Below are positions 31,879-41,015 of a stretch of DNA of 64,000 nt, piece after piece; within the stretch, counting starts at the first letter, position 1, and each line of letters opens with the position of its first letter. Under the pieces are notes generated by a model. That model saw only the letters and a program-made list of their open reading frames with translations, was not told where the DNA came from and made no database searches. Source of the stretch: Bacteroidota bacterium (GTDB lineage: Bacteria > Bacteroidota > Bacteroidia > Chitinophagales > Chitinophagaceae); assembly GCA_016712665.1 (NCBI GenBank), contig JADJQP010000008.1, forward strand, positions 62,001-126,000. Direction: 5' to 3'. The translations under genes were made by a program, and so were the position numbers.

Positions 31879-32709
31879 ATGAAATTAACAATGAACAAAA
31901 CCAATTTTTTCAGTTTGAAAACCATCTTCAGCAAATTACTATTGCTGCTTCTAATTTTTACCAGCATCGAATCCTTTGCGCGTTGGAATATGGGCATGTT
32001 GCGTGTAAGAGAGGAAAGGGGAAGAAGTATTTCTGTTTCTGTAGATGGTCGTCGTTTTAACAAAATTGGCCGCACGGTTACCATTCCCAATTTGGCACCC
32101 GGAAGGCATTTGATTAAAGTGTTTGCTTATAATAGCAATGGGTATGGCTATCGAAATGGACTGATGCTGTATCAAGGTAGTATTACCGTTAAGCAAGGGG
32201 CTATCTATTATTGTTCCGTTTTTGAACAAGGAATGGATGTTGAAGAAAATTGCTGCATTGACGACTATGGCCATTGGAATAATAATGATAATTGGGACAA
32301 TTGGGATGAAGAGAATCATGCGTGGAATAATAACCACAACTGGGCTGCCATCGATCAACATAACAATCCAGACCGAAATAATTTTGAAGATAATAGTTGG
32401 GAAAATTACAATGGAGGACTTTCCATTGGGCGCTATAACCAAATGATTGAACAAGTTCGAAAAATAAATTTCGAATCCTCAAAAGTTAACTTGCTCAATT
32501 CTATGTTGCGAAATACAAGAATAACCGTAGCGCAATATATTGGCTTCATGCGCGAACTTACCTTTGAAAGTACTCGATTGCAATTTGCAAAGGATAATTT
32601 TAGCAAACTTGTAGACAAGCGAAATGCGTTTATGGTGAATGATGTCTTCGTATTTCAAAGTAGTAAAGACGAGTTTCTTGAATTTATGGATAGACAAAAT
32701 AGGCGGTAA
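31879..32709 (+). CDS. Secreted DUF4476 domain protein with Asn/Trp-rich linker
   Basis: 276 residues. Signal peptide (SKLLLLLLIFTSIESFA), then a PEGA-like beta domain (VREERGRSISVSVDGRRFNKIG, PNLAPGRHLIKVFAY), an unusual low-complexity stretch alternating Asn, Trp, Asp and His (about residues 130-180), and a C-terminal helical DUF4476 domain (VRKINFESSKVNLLNSML, FTSESTR-like FESTRLQFAKDNFSKLVD). DUF4476 is widespread in Bacteroidota with unknown function. It stands alone between a promoter box and a strong bidirectional terminator. Confidence 0.8.
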   Translation: MKLTMNKTNFFSLKTIFSKLLLLLLIFTSIESFARWNMGMLRVREERGRSISVSVDGRRFNKIGRTVTIPNLAPGRHLIKVFAYNSNGYGYRNGLMLYQGSITVKQGAIYYCSVFEQGMDVEENCCIDDYGHWNNNDNWDNWDEENHAWNNNHNWAAIDQHNNPDRNNFEDNSWENYNGGLSIGRYNQMIEQVRKINFESSKVNLLNSMLRNTRITVAQYIGFMRELTFESTRLQFAKDNFSKLVDKRNAFMVNDVFVFQSSKDEFLEFMDRQNRR

Positions 32710-32733
32710 GACGGCTCGCTAAAATTTGTCAAA

Positions 32734-32768
32734 AAAAAAAGGTCGAAACAAAATTTCGACCTTTTTTT
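32734..32768. terminator. Bidirectional hairpin terminator
   Basis: Arms AAAAAAAGGTCGAAA and TTTCGACCTTTTTTT around a 5-base loop, between the converging DUF4476 gene and sucC. It works as a terminator on both strands. Confidence 0.9.
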
Positions 32769-32787
32769 GCTTTATTACAGCTATATG

Positions 32788-34002
32788 TTAAGCCACGGCC
32801 TTATTCACCAATTCTGCTGCCTCACTCAAAAGGGTAGCGCTTTGTACTTTTAGCCCTGAATTTTCTATTAATTCTTTTGCCTCAACCGCATTGGTTCCTT
32901 GCAGTCTCACTATCACCGGAACGGATATTTCACCTATGGCTTTGTAGGCATCCACAACACCTTGAGCGACGCGGTCACATCGTACAATTCCGCCAAAAAT
33001 ATTAATCAAAATGGCCTTTACATTTGGGTCTTTCAAAATCAGCCTGAATCCTGCCTCAACAGTAGTGGCGTTAGCACCACCGCCCACATCAAGGAAGTTG
33101 GCCGGTTCACCACCGCTCAATTTAATCATATCCATGGTGGCCATGGCAAGACCAGCCCCATTTACCATACAACCAACATTTCCATCTAATTTTACATAAT
33201 TTAAATTGCTTTCACTGGCTTCTACTTCGGTAGGATCTTCTTCGGTTTTATCTCGTAGGGCTTCTAAATCCTTGTGTCGAATCAATGCATTGTCTTCAAG
33301 ATTCATTTTGCAGTCTACTGCCATTATTTTATCATCACTGGTTTTGAAAAGCGGATTAATTTCCAACATATCACAATCCAAAGCTGTGAAAGCTTGGTAA
33401 AGACTGGTTACAAATTTCACACAGTTTTTAAATGCTTCGCCATTTAAGCCGAGGTTAAATGCAATTTTTCGAGCCTGAAAGGGCTGCAAGGAGGATCCGG
33501 GAGCCACCCACTCCTTAAATATTTTTTCTGGAGTATTATGTGCTACATCTTCGATATTCATACCGCCTTCTGTGCTATACATAAAAACATACTGACGCTT
33601 GGTACGGTCTAACAAAATGGACAGGTAAAACTCTTTAGTAGGACTCGCACCTTCGTAGTAGGCATCCTCAGCCATAAATATTTTACTTACTTTTTTTCCT
33701 TCTGCTCCGGTTTGTAATGTTACAAGGGTATTCCCAAGCATATTACCGGCGACGGTCTGTGCCAATTCTGCACTTTTTACTACCTGTACACCATGCTGCT
33801 CAGGATTTTCGATAAAGGTGCCTTTTCCTCTTCCACCTGCATGTATTTGGGCCTTAACTACCACAAATTTGCATTGGGTTTTAGCGCTGATTTCATTATA
33901 TGCAGCCACGGCTTCCTCCGTTGAAAAACAAACCATCCCATTTTGCACAGGAACATTGTATTTTTTCAGTAATTCTTTTGCTTGATATTCGTGTAAATTC
34001 AT
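32788..34002 (-). CDS. sucC: Succinate--CoA ligase, ADP-forming, beta subunit
   Basis: 404 residues, close to the usual length. TCA-cycle enzyme with an ATP-grasp N-terminal half ([31 protein letters not shown]) and a CoA-ligase C-terminal half ([44 protein letters not shown]). The alpha subunit sucD is not adjacent here. A TAAATTTG promoter-like box lies about 23 bases upstream (34025-34032, minus). Confidence 0.95.
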   Translation of the reverse strand: MNLHEYQAKELLKKYNVPVQNGMVCFSTEEAVAAYNEISAKTQCKFVVVKAQIHAGGRGKGTFIENPEQHGVQVVKSAELAQTVAGNMLGNTLVTLQTGAEGKKVSKIFMAEDAYYEGASPTKEFYLSILLDRTKRQYVFMYSTEGGMNIEDVAHNTPEKIFKEWVAPGSSLQPFQARKIAFNLGLNGEAFKNCVKFVTSLYQAFTALDCDMLEINPLFKTSDDKIMAVDCKMNLEDNALIRHKDLEALRDKTEEDPTEVEASESNLNYVKLDGNVGCMVNGAGLAMATMDMIKLSGGEPANFLDVGGGANATTVEAGFRLILKDPNVKAILINIFGGIVRCDRVAQGVVDAYKAIGEISVPVIVRLQGTNAVEAKELIENSGLKVQSATLLSEAAELVNKAVA

Positions 34003-34167
34003 GTATTTTGAAAATAATTTTTCGCAAATTTAGATTTTGTATTGGATAAATAAGGATGTTCTTTGTTTTTTTTCAAAGAAAGATGCGATATGGAAAATTG
34101 TCATTCATCTTCCCTTGTAAATCGGGCTATGTATATGAGATATAATTGTCTATATTTGCCACATTGA

Positions 34168-35217
34168 ATGGATAGTAATTATTTGATATTTGTTTTTGGT
34201 GCGTTTATAGTGTCCTTGTTGACACAATATTTAGTCATTGATTTATCACATAAAAAGGGCATTTTTATTGATGATCATACAAGCGATTTGCCGCAAAAAC
34301 TGCATAATGAGCCAACACCTCGTATTGGAGGTTTGGGGATTTTTGTTGCCATTTTATTTATGATTAAGGATATGGAAATTGGATTATACATTATCTTGTG
34401 TATCATACCGGCCTTCTTAGCGGGATTTCTTGAAGATTTGTTTGCAAAAATTTCTCCTTGGCGAAGGCTCTTAATAATGAGTATATCAGGTGTGATGGCT
34501 ATTTATCTTATTGAATGCGTGGTGGTGGATTTTAGTTTTATTACCGTTCCCTACTTTGTGGGTGTCATCATTACGATGGTAGCCATTTTGGGGTTAATTA
34601 ACGGTACCAATATGATAGATGGATTTAATGGCTTATCGTCCGGAGTTTGCTTTATCATATTTAGCACCTATGCTGCAATTAGTTACCATATCGGTGACAC
34701 CGTAATGCTGTATATTAACTTGGTTTGTATGGCTTCTCTTTTGGGATTTCTGTTTTTTAATTTCCCAAAGGGTCGGATTTTTCTGGGCGATGGCGGGGCC
34801 TACAGTTTAGGATTTTTATTGGCAGTAATCTCAATAATGTTGGTGAAGCGACATTCTGATTCCTCCAAAATAGATGAGTATATATCACCGTGGTTTGCAC
34901 TAGTGAGTCTTATTTATCCGGTATGGGAGGTAATTTTTTCATTTACCAGACGTACGCTGGTTCATCGATTATCGCCTTTGTATCCGGATTCGAAGCATGT
35001 GCATCAGCTCATTTTTAGAAATATTACAAAACAAAACAACCCCTTAACCACACTTGTCATTTATCCAATTGTAATTATTTTTAATGTGGTCGCCATTGTT
35101 TTTTACAATAATACAATGGCATTGTTTATTATTTCACTTGTGTTTGTGGTGCTTTATTCCATGTTTTATTTTTATTATTCGAGAAAGGAGATACCCCCTC
35201 AAAAATCAGTTGAATAA
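34168..35217 (+). CDS. WecA/MraY-family undecaprenyl-phosphate sugar-1-phosphate transferase (GT4)
   Basis: 349 residues with about ten membrane helices. It starts lipid-linked polysaccharide synthesis by moving a HexNAc-1-phosphate onto undecaprenyl phosphate. Motifs: KLHNEPTPRIGGLGIF, LINGTNMIDGFNGLSSG, FNFPKGRIFLGDGGAYSLGF, and a cytoplasmic loop ending HQLIFRN. The classic early DD pair appears as FLEDLFAK, so the first Asp is Glu. A TATATTTG box ends 9 bases before the ATG, suggesting a very short leader or a slightly later true start. It is followed by a UDP-sugar dehydrogenase. Confidence 0.88.
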   Translation: MDSNYLIFVFGAFIVSLLTQYLVIDLSHKKGIFIDDHTSDLPQKLHNEPTPRIGGLGIFVAILFMIKDMEIGLYIILCIIPAFLAGFLEDLFAKISPWRRLLIMSISGVMAIYLIECVVVDFSFITVPYFVGVIITMVAILGLINGTNMIDGFNGLSSGVCFIIFSTYAAISYHIGDTVMLYINLVCMASLLGFLFFNFPKGRIFLGDGGAYSLGFLLAVISIMLVKRHSDSSKIDEYISPWFALVSLIYPVWEVIFSFTRRTLVHRLSPLYPDSKHVHQLIFRNITKQNNPLTTLVIYPIVIIFNVVAIVFYNNTMALFIISLVFVVLYSMFYFYYSRKEIPPQKSVE

Positions 35218-35239
35218 AAGCAAATTAATTGTACATTTG
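35210..35239 (+). promoter_or_regulatory. Bacteroidota-type promoter for the UDP-sugar dehydrogenase
   Basis: TTG at 35210-35212, 19 bases, then TACATTTG at 35232-35239. It overlaps the end of the upstream gene and ends 19 bases before the chosen start at 35259, which argues against the ATG at 35229. Confidence 0.65.
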
Positions 35240-35258
35240 CACGCTCAAAATTGAAAGA

Positions 35259-36548
35259 ATGTACGATCAACTTATCAGGAAAGAACAAAAATTAGCTGTA
35301 ATTGGACTAGGATACGTCGGGTTGCCCATTGCACTTGAATTTGCCAGGAAAATAGATGTTATTGGTTTCGACATCAATGCGAAACGGGTGGAAATGATGA
35401 AAAATCAGATTGATCCCAGCAATGAATTGGAAAGTACTGCTTTCGAGGGTTGCTGTATTGAATTTACGGATTCATTGGAAAAATTGAAGGAAGCTGTCTT
35501 CTATGTAGTGGCGGTGCCTACTCCTGTAGACGAGCACAATGTACCTGATTTGACGCCCGTGTTGAGAGCGTCCGAAACCATCGGAAAAGTACTGAAGAAG
35601 GGCGATTATGTGGTATTTGAATCAACAGTGTATCCGGGATGCACCGAAGAGGATTGTTTACCGGTTATCGAACGGATTTCCGGTCTTAAATGCTATACAG
35701 ATTTCAAAATTGGTTACTCACCCGAGCGAATTAATCCGGGGGATAAGGAACATACGTTGCAGAATGTGGTAAAAGTAGTTTCGGGTTGCGATTCCGAATC
35801 TGCTGAAGAAATTGCTAAAACGTATGAACTCGTAGTAGCTGCCGGCGTACATCGTGCCAGTTCCATTAAGGTGGCTGAGGCAGCAAAAATTATAGAAAAT
35901 ACCCAGCGAGATTTGAATATTGCCCTAATGAACGAGTTGTCCATTATTTTTGATAAGTTGGGTATCAATACGTATGAGGTATTGGAGGCAGCCGGTACCA
36001 AATGGAATTTTCTAAAATTCTTCCCGGGTTTGGTGGGCGGCCACTGTATTGGTGTAGATCCCTATTATCTTACCTATAAATCTGAACAGCTTGGCTATAA
36101 ATCACGTGTAATTCTTTCTGGAAGAATTATTAACGATGAAATGGCGAGTTATGTGGCCAAAAAAGCCATACAATCGATTATTAAAAAAGGAGTGGATGTA
36201 TCAAAAGCCAAAATACTGGTGAAGGGGATTACTTTCAAAGAAAATGTATCGGATATCAGAAATTCAAAGGTGGTAGATCTTGTAAATAGTTTAAAGGAAT
36301 TTAGTGTCCATGTTGATATTGAAGATCCCCATGCTGACCATGAGGAGATGATCCATGAGTACGGATTTGGGCTTACCCAAAACATTGGAAGCGATTATAA
36401 TGCTGTAATTGTCGCCGTAAACCATAGGGAGTATGAGAATTATGACAAGTCTTATTTTGAAGGAATTATGGCAAAGGATGGCATATTGCTGGACCTTAAA
36501 GGAGTTTACCGAGGTAAATTTACAGGTCTAAACTATTGGTCTTTATAG
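35259..36548 (+). CDS. Nucleotide sugar dehydrogenase (UDP-HexNAc 6-dehydrogenase, WbpO/TviB-like)
   Basis: 429 residues. It oxidises C6 of a UDP-sugar to a uronic acid in two NAD-dependent steps. Seen: Rossmann motif AVIGLGYVGLPIALEF, AVPTPVDEHNVPDL, FESTVYPGCTEE, YSPERINPGDKEHT, the Lys/Asn helix KVAEAAKIIENTQRDLNIA, and the catalytic Cys in GGHCIGVDPYYLT. This pattern fits the UDP-GlcNAc/ManNAc group rather than UDP-glucose dehydrogenase. With the WecA-like transferase next door it probably serves capsule or O-antigen synthesis. Confidence 0.9.
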   Translation: MYDQLIRKEQKLAVIGLGYVGLPIALEFARKIDVIGFDINAKRVEMMKNQIDPSNELESTAFEGCCIEFTDSLEKLKEAVFYVVAVPTPVDEHNVPDLTPVLRASETIGKVLKKGDYVVFESTVYPGCTEEDCLPVIERISGLKCYTDFKIGYSPERINPGDKEHTLQNVVKVVSGCDSESAEEIAKTYELVVAAGVHRASSIKVAEAAKIIENTQRDLNIALMNELSIIFDKLGINTYEVLEAAGTKWNFLKFFPGLVGGHCIGVDPYYLTYKSEQLGYKSRVILSGRIINDEMASYVAKKAIQSIIKKGVDVSKAKILVKGITFKENVSDIRNSKVVDLVNSLKEFSVHVDIEDPHADHEEMIHEYGFGLTQNIGSDYNAVIVAVNHREYENYDKSYFEGIMAKDGILLDLKGVYRGKFTGLNYWSL

Positions 36549-36597
36549 AGAATTCGGTAGATTCCTTCGAATAAACATTTTATTAGGAAAATAACTG

Positions 36598-36627
36598 TTT
36601 GATAACAAACAAAAAGCAGTACATTTA
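36598..36627 (+). promoter_or_regulatory. Promoter before the small secreted protein
   Basis: TTTG at 36598-36601, 18 bases, then TACATTTA at 36620-36627 (one mismatch to TAnnTTTG), 25 bases before the ATG. Confidence 0.55.
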
Positions 36628-36652
36628 CGTCTAAATATTTAAACAGTAATTT

Positions 36653-36994
36653 ATGAAGAAGATATTTTCAATAGTGGCTTTTTGTTGTATTGCTTTTGTA
36701 GCTAGTGCTCAGGTAAATGGTGCGCTGCCTTCGGAAAAAGTCAAAAAGGAAATTGCCATTCTTAAAGGTGCAGACTTAGGTCTTACTGATGTTCAAATTA
36801 GCCGTCTTACAGTTGTTTTAATGGGCGAAGAGTCAAACTACCTGAGAATGGAAAAGGCTCTTGAAGGGAATAAAGCACAATTGGAACTTCGAATGAAGGA
36901 TCTGCACGTGAATAAAATCAGCAATATTAAGGGCACCATGACTGAGGCCCAAGCTGAGAAGTTTGATGCCAAAAAGCTGAGCGATAAGTTCTAG
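36653..36994 (+). CDS. Small secreted or periplasmic protein of unknown function
   Basis: 113 residues. Signal peptide MKKIFSIVAFCCIAFVASAQ, then a charged helical body rich in Lys and Glu (VKKEIAILKGADLGLTDVQISRL, KALEGNKAQLELRMKDLH) resembling small Spy-like or DUF4890-like periplasmic helical proteins, though I cannot assign a family. It has its own promoter and precedes rpoD. Confidence 0.7.
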   Translation: MKKIFSIVAFCCIAFVASAQVNGALPSEKVKKEIAILKGADLGLTDVQISRLTVVLMGEESNYLRMEKALEGNKAQLELRMKDLHVNKISNIKGTMTEAQAEKFDAKKLSDKF

Positions 36995-37081
36995 AATTTC
37001 TTTTTTACCGTTATTGATATCCCGAAATCGTTATAGGAAAACCTTAACGCATTCTATTACCTAAAACGATACTTTTGGTAT

Positions 37082-37089
37082 TACTTTTG
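37082..37089 (+). promoter_or_regulatory. -7 box TACTTTTG before rpoD
   Basis: An exact TAnnTTTG match 53 bases before the rpoD ATG. No TTG at the proper -33 spacing was found. Confidence 0.5.
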
Positions 37090-37142
37090 CGTTATATAGA
37101 AAAATTGGTCATAAAATTAACTACTAAAACAACATTTTAATT

Positions 37143-38012
37143 ATGAGACAGCTTAAAATTGCAACCCAGATAACCAACAGAGATAGTCAAGCTGTTGAAA
37201 AATATTTACAGGATATTAGCCGATTACCCATGATTAATGCAGAAGAAGAAACGGTGCTAGCACAGAAAATTCGGGGTGGTGATACAACTGTGGCCAAAGC
37301 TGCATTAGAGAAAATGGTAAAATCAAACTTACGATTTGTGGTTTCTGTGGCTAAACAATATCAGCATCAGGGACTTACACTCAGCGATTTAATAAATGAA
37401 GGAAATCTAGGACTGATAAAAGCAGCCCAAAGATTTGATGAAACCAAAGGATTTAAATTCATCTCCTATGCTGTATGGTGGATTCGTCAATCTATTTTGC
37501 AAGCTTTAGCAGAGCAAGGGCGATTGGTTAGACTTCCTCAAAACAAAATTGGTACCTATAATAAAGCAAATAAAGCGATGATGGCCTTTGAACAAGAAAA
37601 CGAACGGGAACCTTCTGTAGAAGAGTTGGCTGGGATTCTTGAAATGTCAGAAAACGATATCGCTAGTATTATCGTCACCAATGTACGACATACCTCTTTG
37701 GATGCACCAATGCATGAATCAGAAGACCTAAGTATGGGAGATTTGCTGACTGGTGCAAACGATACGGATGAAACTGTAATTCAAGATAGTTTACGAGAAG
37801 AAATACGAAGAATATTAAAGTCATTGAGTCCACGTGAGTCAGAAATTGTAACAGCCTATTTTGGTCTTGAAGGAAACGAAGGACCTACAATTGAGCAAAT
37901 TGGCGAAAAGTATGATTTAACTAAGGAACGAATTAGACAAATTAAGGAGCGCGCCATCAAGCGCCTTCAAAAAACAAGATATAGTAAATCACTAAAATCG
38001 TATTTGGGATAA
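37143..38012 (+). CDS. rpoD: Primary RNA polymerase sigma factor (RpoD/SigA)
   Basis: 289 residues, the short form found in Bacteroidota, lacking region 1.1. Region 1.2 (AVEKYLQDISRLPMI), region 2 with the RNAP-binding and -10-recognition helices (NLRFVVSVAKQYQHQGLTL, LINEGNLGLIKAAQRFDE, FKFISYAVWWIRQSI), region 3 (REPSVEELAGIL) and region 4 with the -35-reading helix-turn-helix (TIEQIGEKYDLTKERIRQIKE). This protein would recognise the TTTG/TAnnTTTG promoters listed in this annotation. It has a strong terminator directly after. Confidence 0.95.
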   Translation: MRQLKIATQITNRDSQAVEKYLQDISRLPMINAEEETVLAQKIRGGDTTVAKAALEKMVKSNLRFVVSVAKQYQHQGLTLSDLINEGNLGLIKAAQRFDETKGFKFISYAVWWIRQSILQALAEQGRLVRLPQNKIGTYNKANKAMMAFEQENEREPSVEELAGILEMSENDIASIIVTNVRHTSLDAPMHESEDLSMGDLLTGANDTDETVIQDSLREEIRRILKSLSPRESEIVTAYFGLEGNEGPTIEQIGEKYDLTKERIRQIKERAIKRLQKTRYSKSLKSYLG

Positions 38013-38047
38013 AAATTTGGTTTTTTGTTTTTGGTTTGGTTATACAC

Positions 38048-38083
38048 CTAGGGAATACGTTCTGTATTCCCTAGTTTTTTTTA
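38048..38083 (+). terminator. Rho-independent terminator of rpoD
   Basis: A perfect 11-bp stem CTAGGGAATAC / GTATTCCCTAG with a 5-base loop, followed by TTTTTTTT, 36 bases after the rpoD stop. Confidence 0.92.
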
Positions 38084-38212
38084 TATACCAATCTGCGTAA
38101 AGTTCGTACATAACCTCAGATACTGCCGTGTACAATGATTTTTTTGCAATTTTCATTAGCCCAGCTTAATGTAGGTTTTGCGAATACTTTTCCACTTTAT
38201 TGTGAATAACAA

Positions 38213-38245
38213 TTGGCGCAGTCCGTTACGGAATAAATATATTTG
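38213..38245 (+). promoter_or_regulatory. Promoter for topoisomerase subunit B
   Basis: TTG at 38213-38215, 22 bases, then TATATTTG at 38238-38245. It ends 34 bases before the ATG at 38280, supporting that start over the ATG at 38178. Confidence 0.6.
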
Positions 38246-38279
38246 TACACGTTCATTAAAAGTAAAAGTAGCATTTAAC

Positions 38280-40169
38280 ATGGCAGATCAGAAGCAGGGC
38301 ACATATGACGAGAGTTCCATAAAATCCTTAGATTGGCGGGAGCATATACGGTTGCGGCCGGGTATGTATATTGGTAAATTGGGCGACGGTAGTAGTGTCG
38401 ATGATGGAATTTATGTTTTGCTAAAAGAAATTATCGATAATTGTATTGATGAATTTACGATGGGTTATGGGAAGCAGGTTGAATTGGAAGTAAAGGACGG
38501 ATCGGTTCGTATACGAGACTATGGTAGAGGAATTCCCTTGGGTAAGGTCATAGATGCTGTGAGTAAGATTAATACCGGTGCCAAATATGACAGTAATGTG
38601 TTTCAAAAATCTGTGGGGCTCAATGGGGTTGGTACGAAAGCAGTAAATGCCTTGAGTAGTTGCTTTATAGTAAAAAGTTATCGGGAGGGAAAGGTAAAAG
38701 AGGTGGAGTTTTCAAGAGGTTCTATCATCCATGACCGAAAGGAAGCAAGTACCGTTGAAAGCAATGGTACTGAAATCCTATTTACCCCCGATGATACCAT
38801 TTTTAAGCACTATAAGTACATTGATGAATACATTGAGAACCAAATATGGAATTATTGCTATCTCAATGCAGGATTAGTGATTCAGTATAATAAGAAGCGC
38901 TTTGTTTCGAAAAATGGGTTGTTGGATTTGCTCGAACGAAAAACCAATCCTGACGAAATTCGATATCCGATTATCCATCTAAAAGGTCAGGATGTAGAGT
39001 TGGCACTTACACATAGCAATGATTATGGCGAAGAGATATACTCTTTTGTAAATGGACAACATACCACTCAAGGTGGCACCCATCAACAGGCCTTTCGAGA
39101 AGCTTATGTAAAAACAATACGCGATTTTTTTAAGAAGGAATACGACACAAGTGATATTAGACAGAGTATTGTAGCAGCGATTAGCGTGAGGGTGGTGGAG
39201 CCGGTTTTTGAAAGTCAAACCAAAACCAAACTCGGAAGCATTAATATGGACGAGAAGGGGCCCACAGTGAAAGCCTTTATGTTAGATTTTCTTTCACGGG
39301 AACTTGATAATTATTTACATAGAAATCCAGCTACAGCCGAAGCCATTAAAAAACGAATTGAACAAAGCGAACATGAACGGAAGGAACTGAGTGGGATCAA
39401 AAAAATAGCCAATGAGCGTGCCAAAAAAGCCAATCTACACAATAAAAAATTACGTGATTGCAAAATACATTTGGATGATGTGGCAGAAGGGAAAAATAAA
39501 ATTGAATATGAAAGCAAAAAACTTGAATCTACTATTTTTATAACAGAGGGCGATAGTGCTAGTGGATCCATCACCAAATCAAGAAATGTAGAAACACAAG
39601 CAGTATTTAGTCTTAAAGGAAAACCTTTAAATTGCTTTGGTATGAGTAAAAAAATTGTGTATGAAAATGAGGAAATGAACTTATTGCAACACGCACTGAA
39701 TATTGAACAAAGTATAGAAGATCTTAGGTATAATAATATTGTTATAGCCACAGATGCAGATGTTGATGGAATGCATATTCGGCTATTAATTATGACCTTC
39801 TTTCTTCAGTTTTTCCCTGATCTGGTGCGCAACGGGCATGTATATATTTTAGAGACACCCTTATTTAGGGTTCGAGATAAAAAGGAAACTATTTATTGCT
39901 ATAGCGAACAGGAAAAACAAGAGGCAGTACGAAAATTAAGTGGTAAACCTGAGATTACTCGCTTTAAGGGCCTTGGGGAAATTTCGCCAAATGAGTTTGC
40001 AGGTTTTATCGGTGAGGATATGCGTAAAGAGCCAGTATTGCTGGCCGGAGAAGCTCATATTCAAAAAATTCTGGAATATTATATGGGTAAAAATACCATG
40101 CAGCGACAGGAATTTATTATCAATAATCTGCGTATTGAACTGGATACTGTAGATGAAATATTAAACTAA
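38280..40169 (+). CDS. parE: Type IIA DNA topoisomerase subunit B (topoisomerase IV, ParE-like)
   Basis: 629 residues. GHKL ATPase: [10 protein letters not shown] (Mg-binding Asn region), [25 protein letters not shown]; transducer; TOPRIM with [12 protein letters not shown] and [12 protein letters not shown]. With a ParC-like partner it passes one DNA duplex through another to unlink daughter chromosomes. The length is close to ParE and shorter than most GyrB. The partner subunit is not in the window; the next gene is a DUF1835 protein 10 bases away. Whether it is strictly topo IV or a lineage-specific second type IIA enzyme is uncertain. Confidence 0.88.
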   Translation: MADQKQGTYDESSIKSLDWREHIRLRPGMYIGKLGDGSSVDDGIYVLLKEIIDNCIDEFTMGYGKQVELEVKDGSVRIRDYGRGIPLGKVIDAVSKINTGAKYDSNVFQKSVGLNGVGTKAVNALSSCFIVKSYREGKVKEVEFSRGSIIHDRKEASTVESNGTEILFTPDDTIFKHYKYIDEYIENQIWNYCYLNAGLVIQYNKKRFVSKNGLLDLLERKTNPDEIRYPIIHLKGQDVELALTHSNDYGEEIYSFVNGQHTTQGGTHQQAFREAYVKTIRDFFKKEYDTSDIRQSIVAAISVRVVEPVFESQTKTKLGSINMDEKGPTVKAFMLDFLSRELDNYLHRNPATAEAIKKRIEQSEHERKELSGIKKIANERAKKANLHNKKLRDCKIHLDDVAEGKNKIEYESKKLESTIFITEGDSASGSITKSRNVETQAVFSLKGKPLNCFGMSKKIVYENEEMNLLQHALNIEQSIEDLRYNNIVIATDADVDGMHIRLLIMTFFLQFFPDLVRNGHVYILETPLFRVRDKKETIYCYSEQEKQEAVRKLSGKPEITRFKGLGEISPNEFAGFIGEDMRKEPVLLAGEAHIQKILEYYMGKNTMQRQEFIINNLRIELDTVDEILN

Positions 40170-40179
40170 AGAAACATTC

Positions 40180-40998
40180 ATGATACATATAATTGTTGGG
40201 GATGAAGCTGCCAAAAATTTAAGAGCAGCCTTTGATTTGGACGAGAATCTGAAAGGTGAGGTAATCGTATTAAAAGATACATTGGGAATTGGAAATATTC
40301 TTTCAACACCTGAAATAGGGCATGACGAAATCAGAACAGAAACCTGGCGAACGATTATTCCCGGATTTGAGCAGGTGGTCGCAGAGGAGTCTACCCTCAA
40401 GGACGGCATGTCAAATGCCATGCTACACGAAGAACCTATGTGCTTTTGGATGGCGCCCTGTGTGAGTGATGTGTGCGCCTACTATTGGTTACTACCATAT
40501 TTTAAAATGATGCCGGGTGTACTGCATACAATCAACATAATTGGTTTGCCTTTTTTAAATGAAAAGGGGCAGATGTTTTATCCCGCCAATTTTTCAGAGG
40601 TCCCACCAAAAGAATTTATTAAAACAAAGCGTTTATTGAAGGAGGTTTCTGTTTCGGAGTTTGAAGTGGAAGGGGATGAGTGGAACAGATTGCAACAAGA
40701 GAATACATGGGTTCGCATCTACGAAGGTGGAAAGAAAATTTCATCAAAAGATATTTCGTATTTTGATGCTATTATCAAAACTTTGGTAGGTGCTGAAAAG
40801 CAGAAGGGTAATAAGGTAGTTCAGGAAGCCATGAAGAAAATCACCCAAAGTGTAAGCAGTCATTTTATTGAATATCGCCTTCGTCAATTATTGCATCAAG
40901 GGGCCTTTGTTTTTACAGGAAACATTGATGGGCCGCTGAAAGAACTTGAGATTTCGAAATTGGGTTCTGAAGTAGATGTAGCGAGTGAAGCGCCGTAG
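40180..40998 (+). CDS. DUF1835 domain protein (DUF3658-like C-terminus)
   Basis: 272 residues. N-terminal pattern IHIIVGDEAAKNLRAAF then GEVIVLKDTLGIGNI and, in the middle, CFWMAPCVSDVCAYYWLLPY; all are typical of DUF1835. The C-terminal third (EWNRLQQENTWVRIYEGG, IEYRLRQLLHQGAFVFTG) fits DUF3658. Cytosolic; function unknown. It is tightly linked to topoisomerase subunit B and likely shares its transcript. Confidence 0.8.
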   Translation: MIHIIVGDEAAKNLRAAFDLDENLKGEVIVLKDTLGIGNILSTPEIGHDEIRTETWRTIIPGFEQVVAEESTLKDGMSNAMLHEEPMCFWMAPCVSDVCAYYWLLPYFKMMPGVLHTINIIGLPFLNEKGQMFYPANFSEVPPKEFIKTKRLLKEVSVSEFEVEGDEWNRLQQENTWVRIYEGGKKISSKDISYFDAIIKTLVGAEKQKGNKVVQEAMKKITQSVSSHFIEYRLRQLLHQGAFVFTGNIDGPLKELEISKLGSEVDVASEAP

Positions 40999-41015
40999 CT
41001 TTCGAGAAAGGTTTT

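Noticed and set aside
31951..32454. A 167-codon minus-strand frame opposite the DUF4476 gene, rich in Ile
   Set aside because: Mirror of the Asn-rich linker (Asn codons read as Ile/Val on the other strand); no independent support.
39311..39751. A 146-codon minus-strand frame opposite topoisomerase subunit B
   Set aside because: Antisense shadow of a highly conserved gene; no plausible domain.
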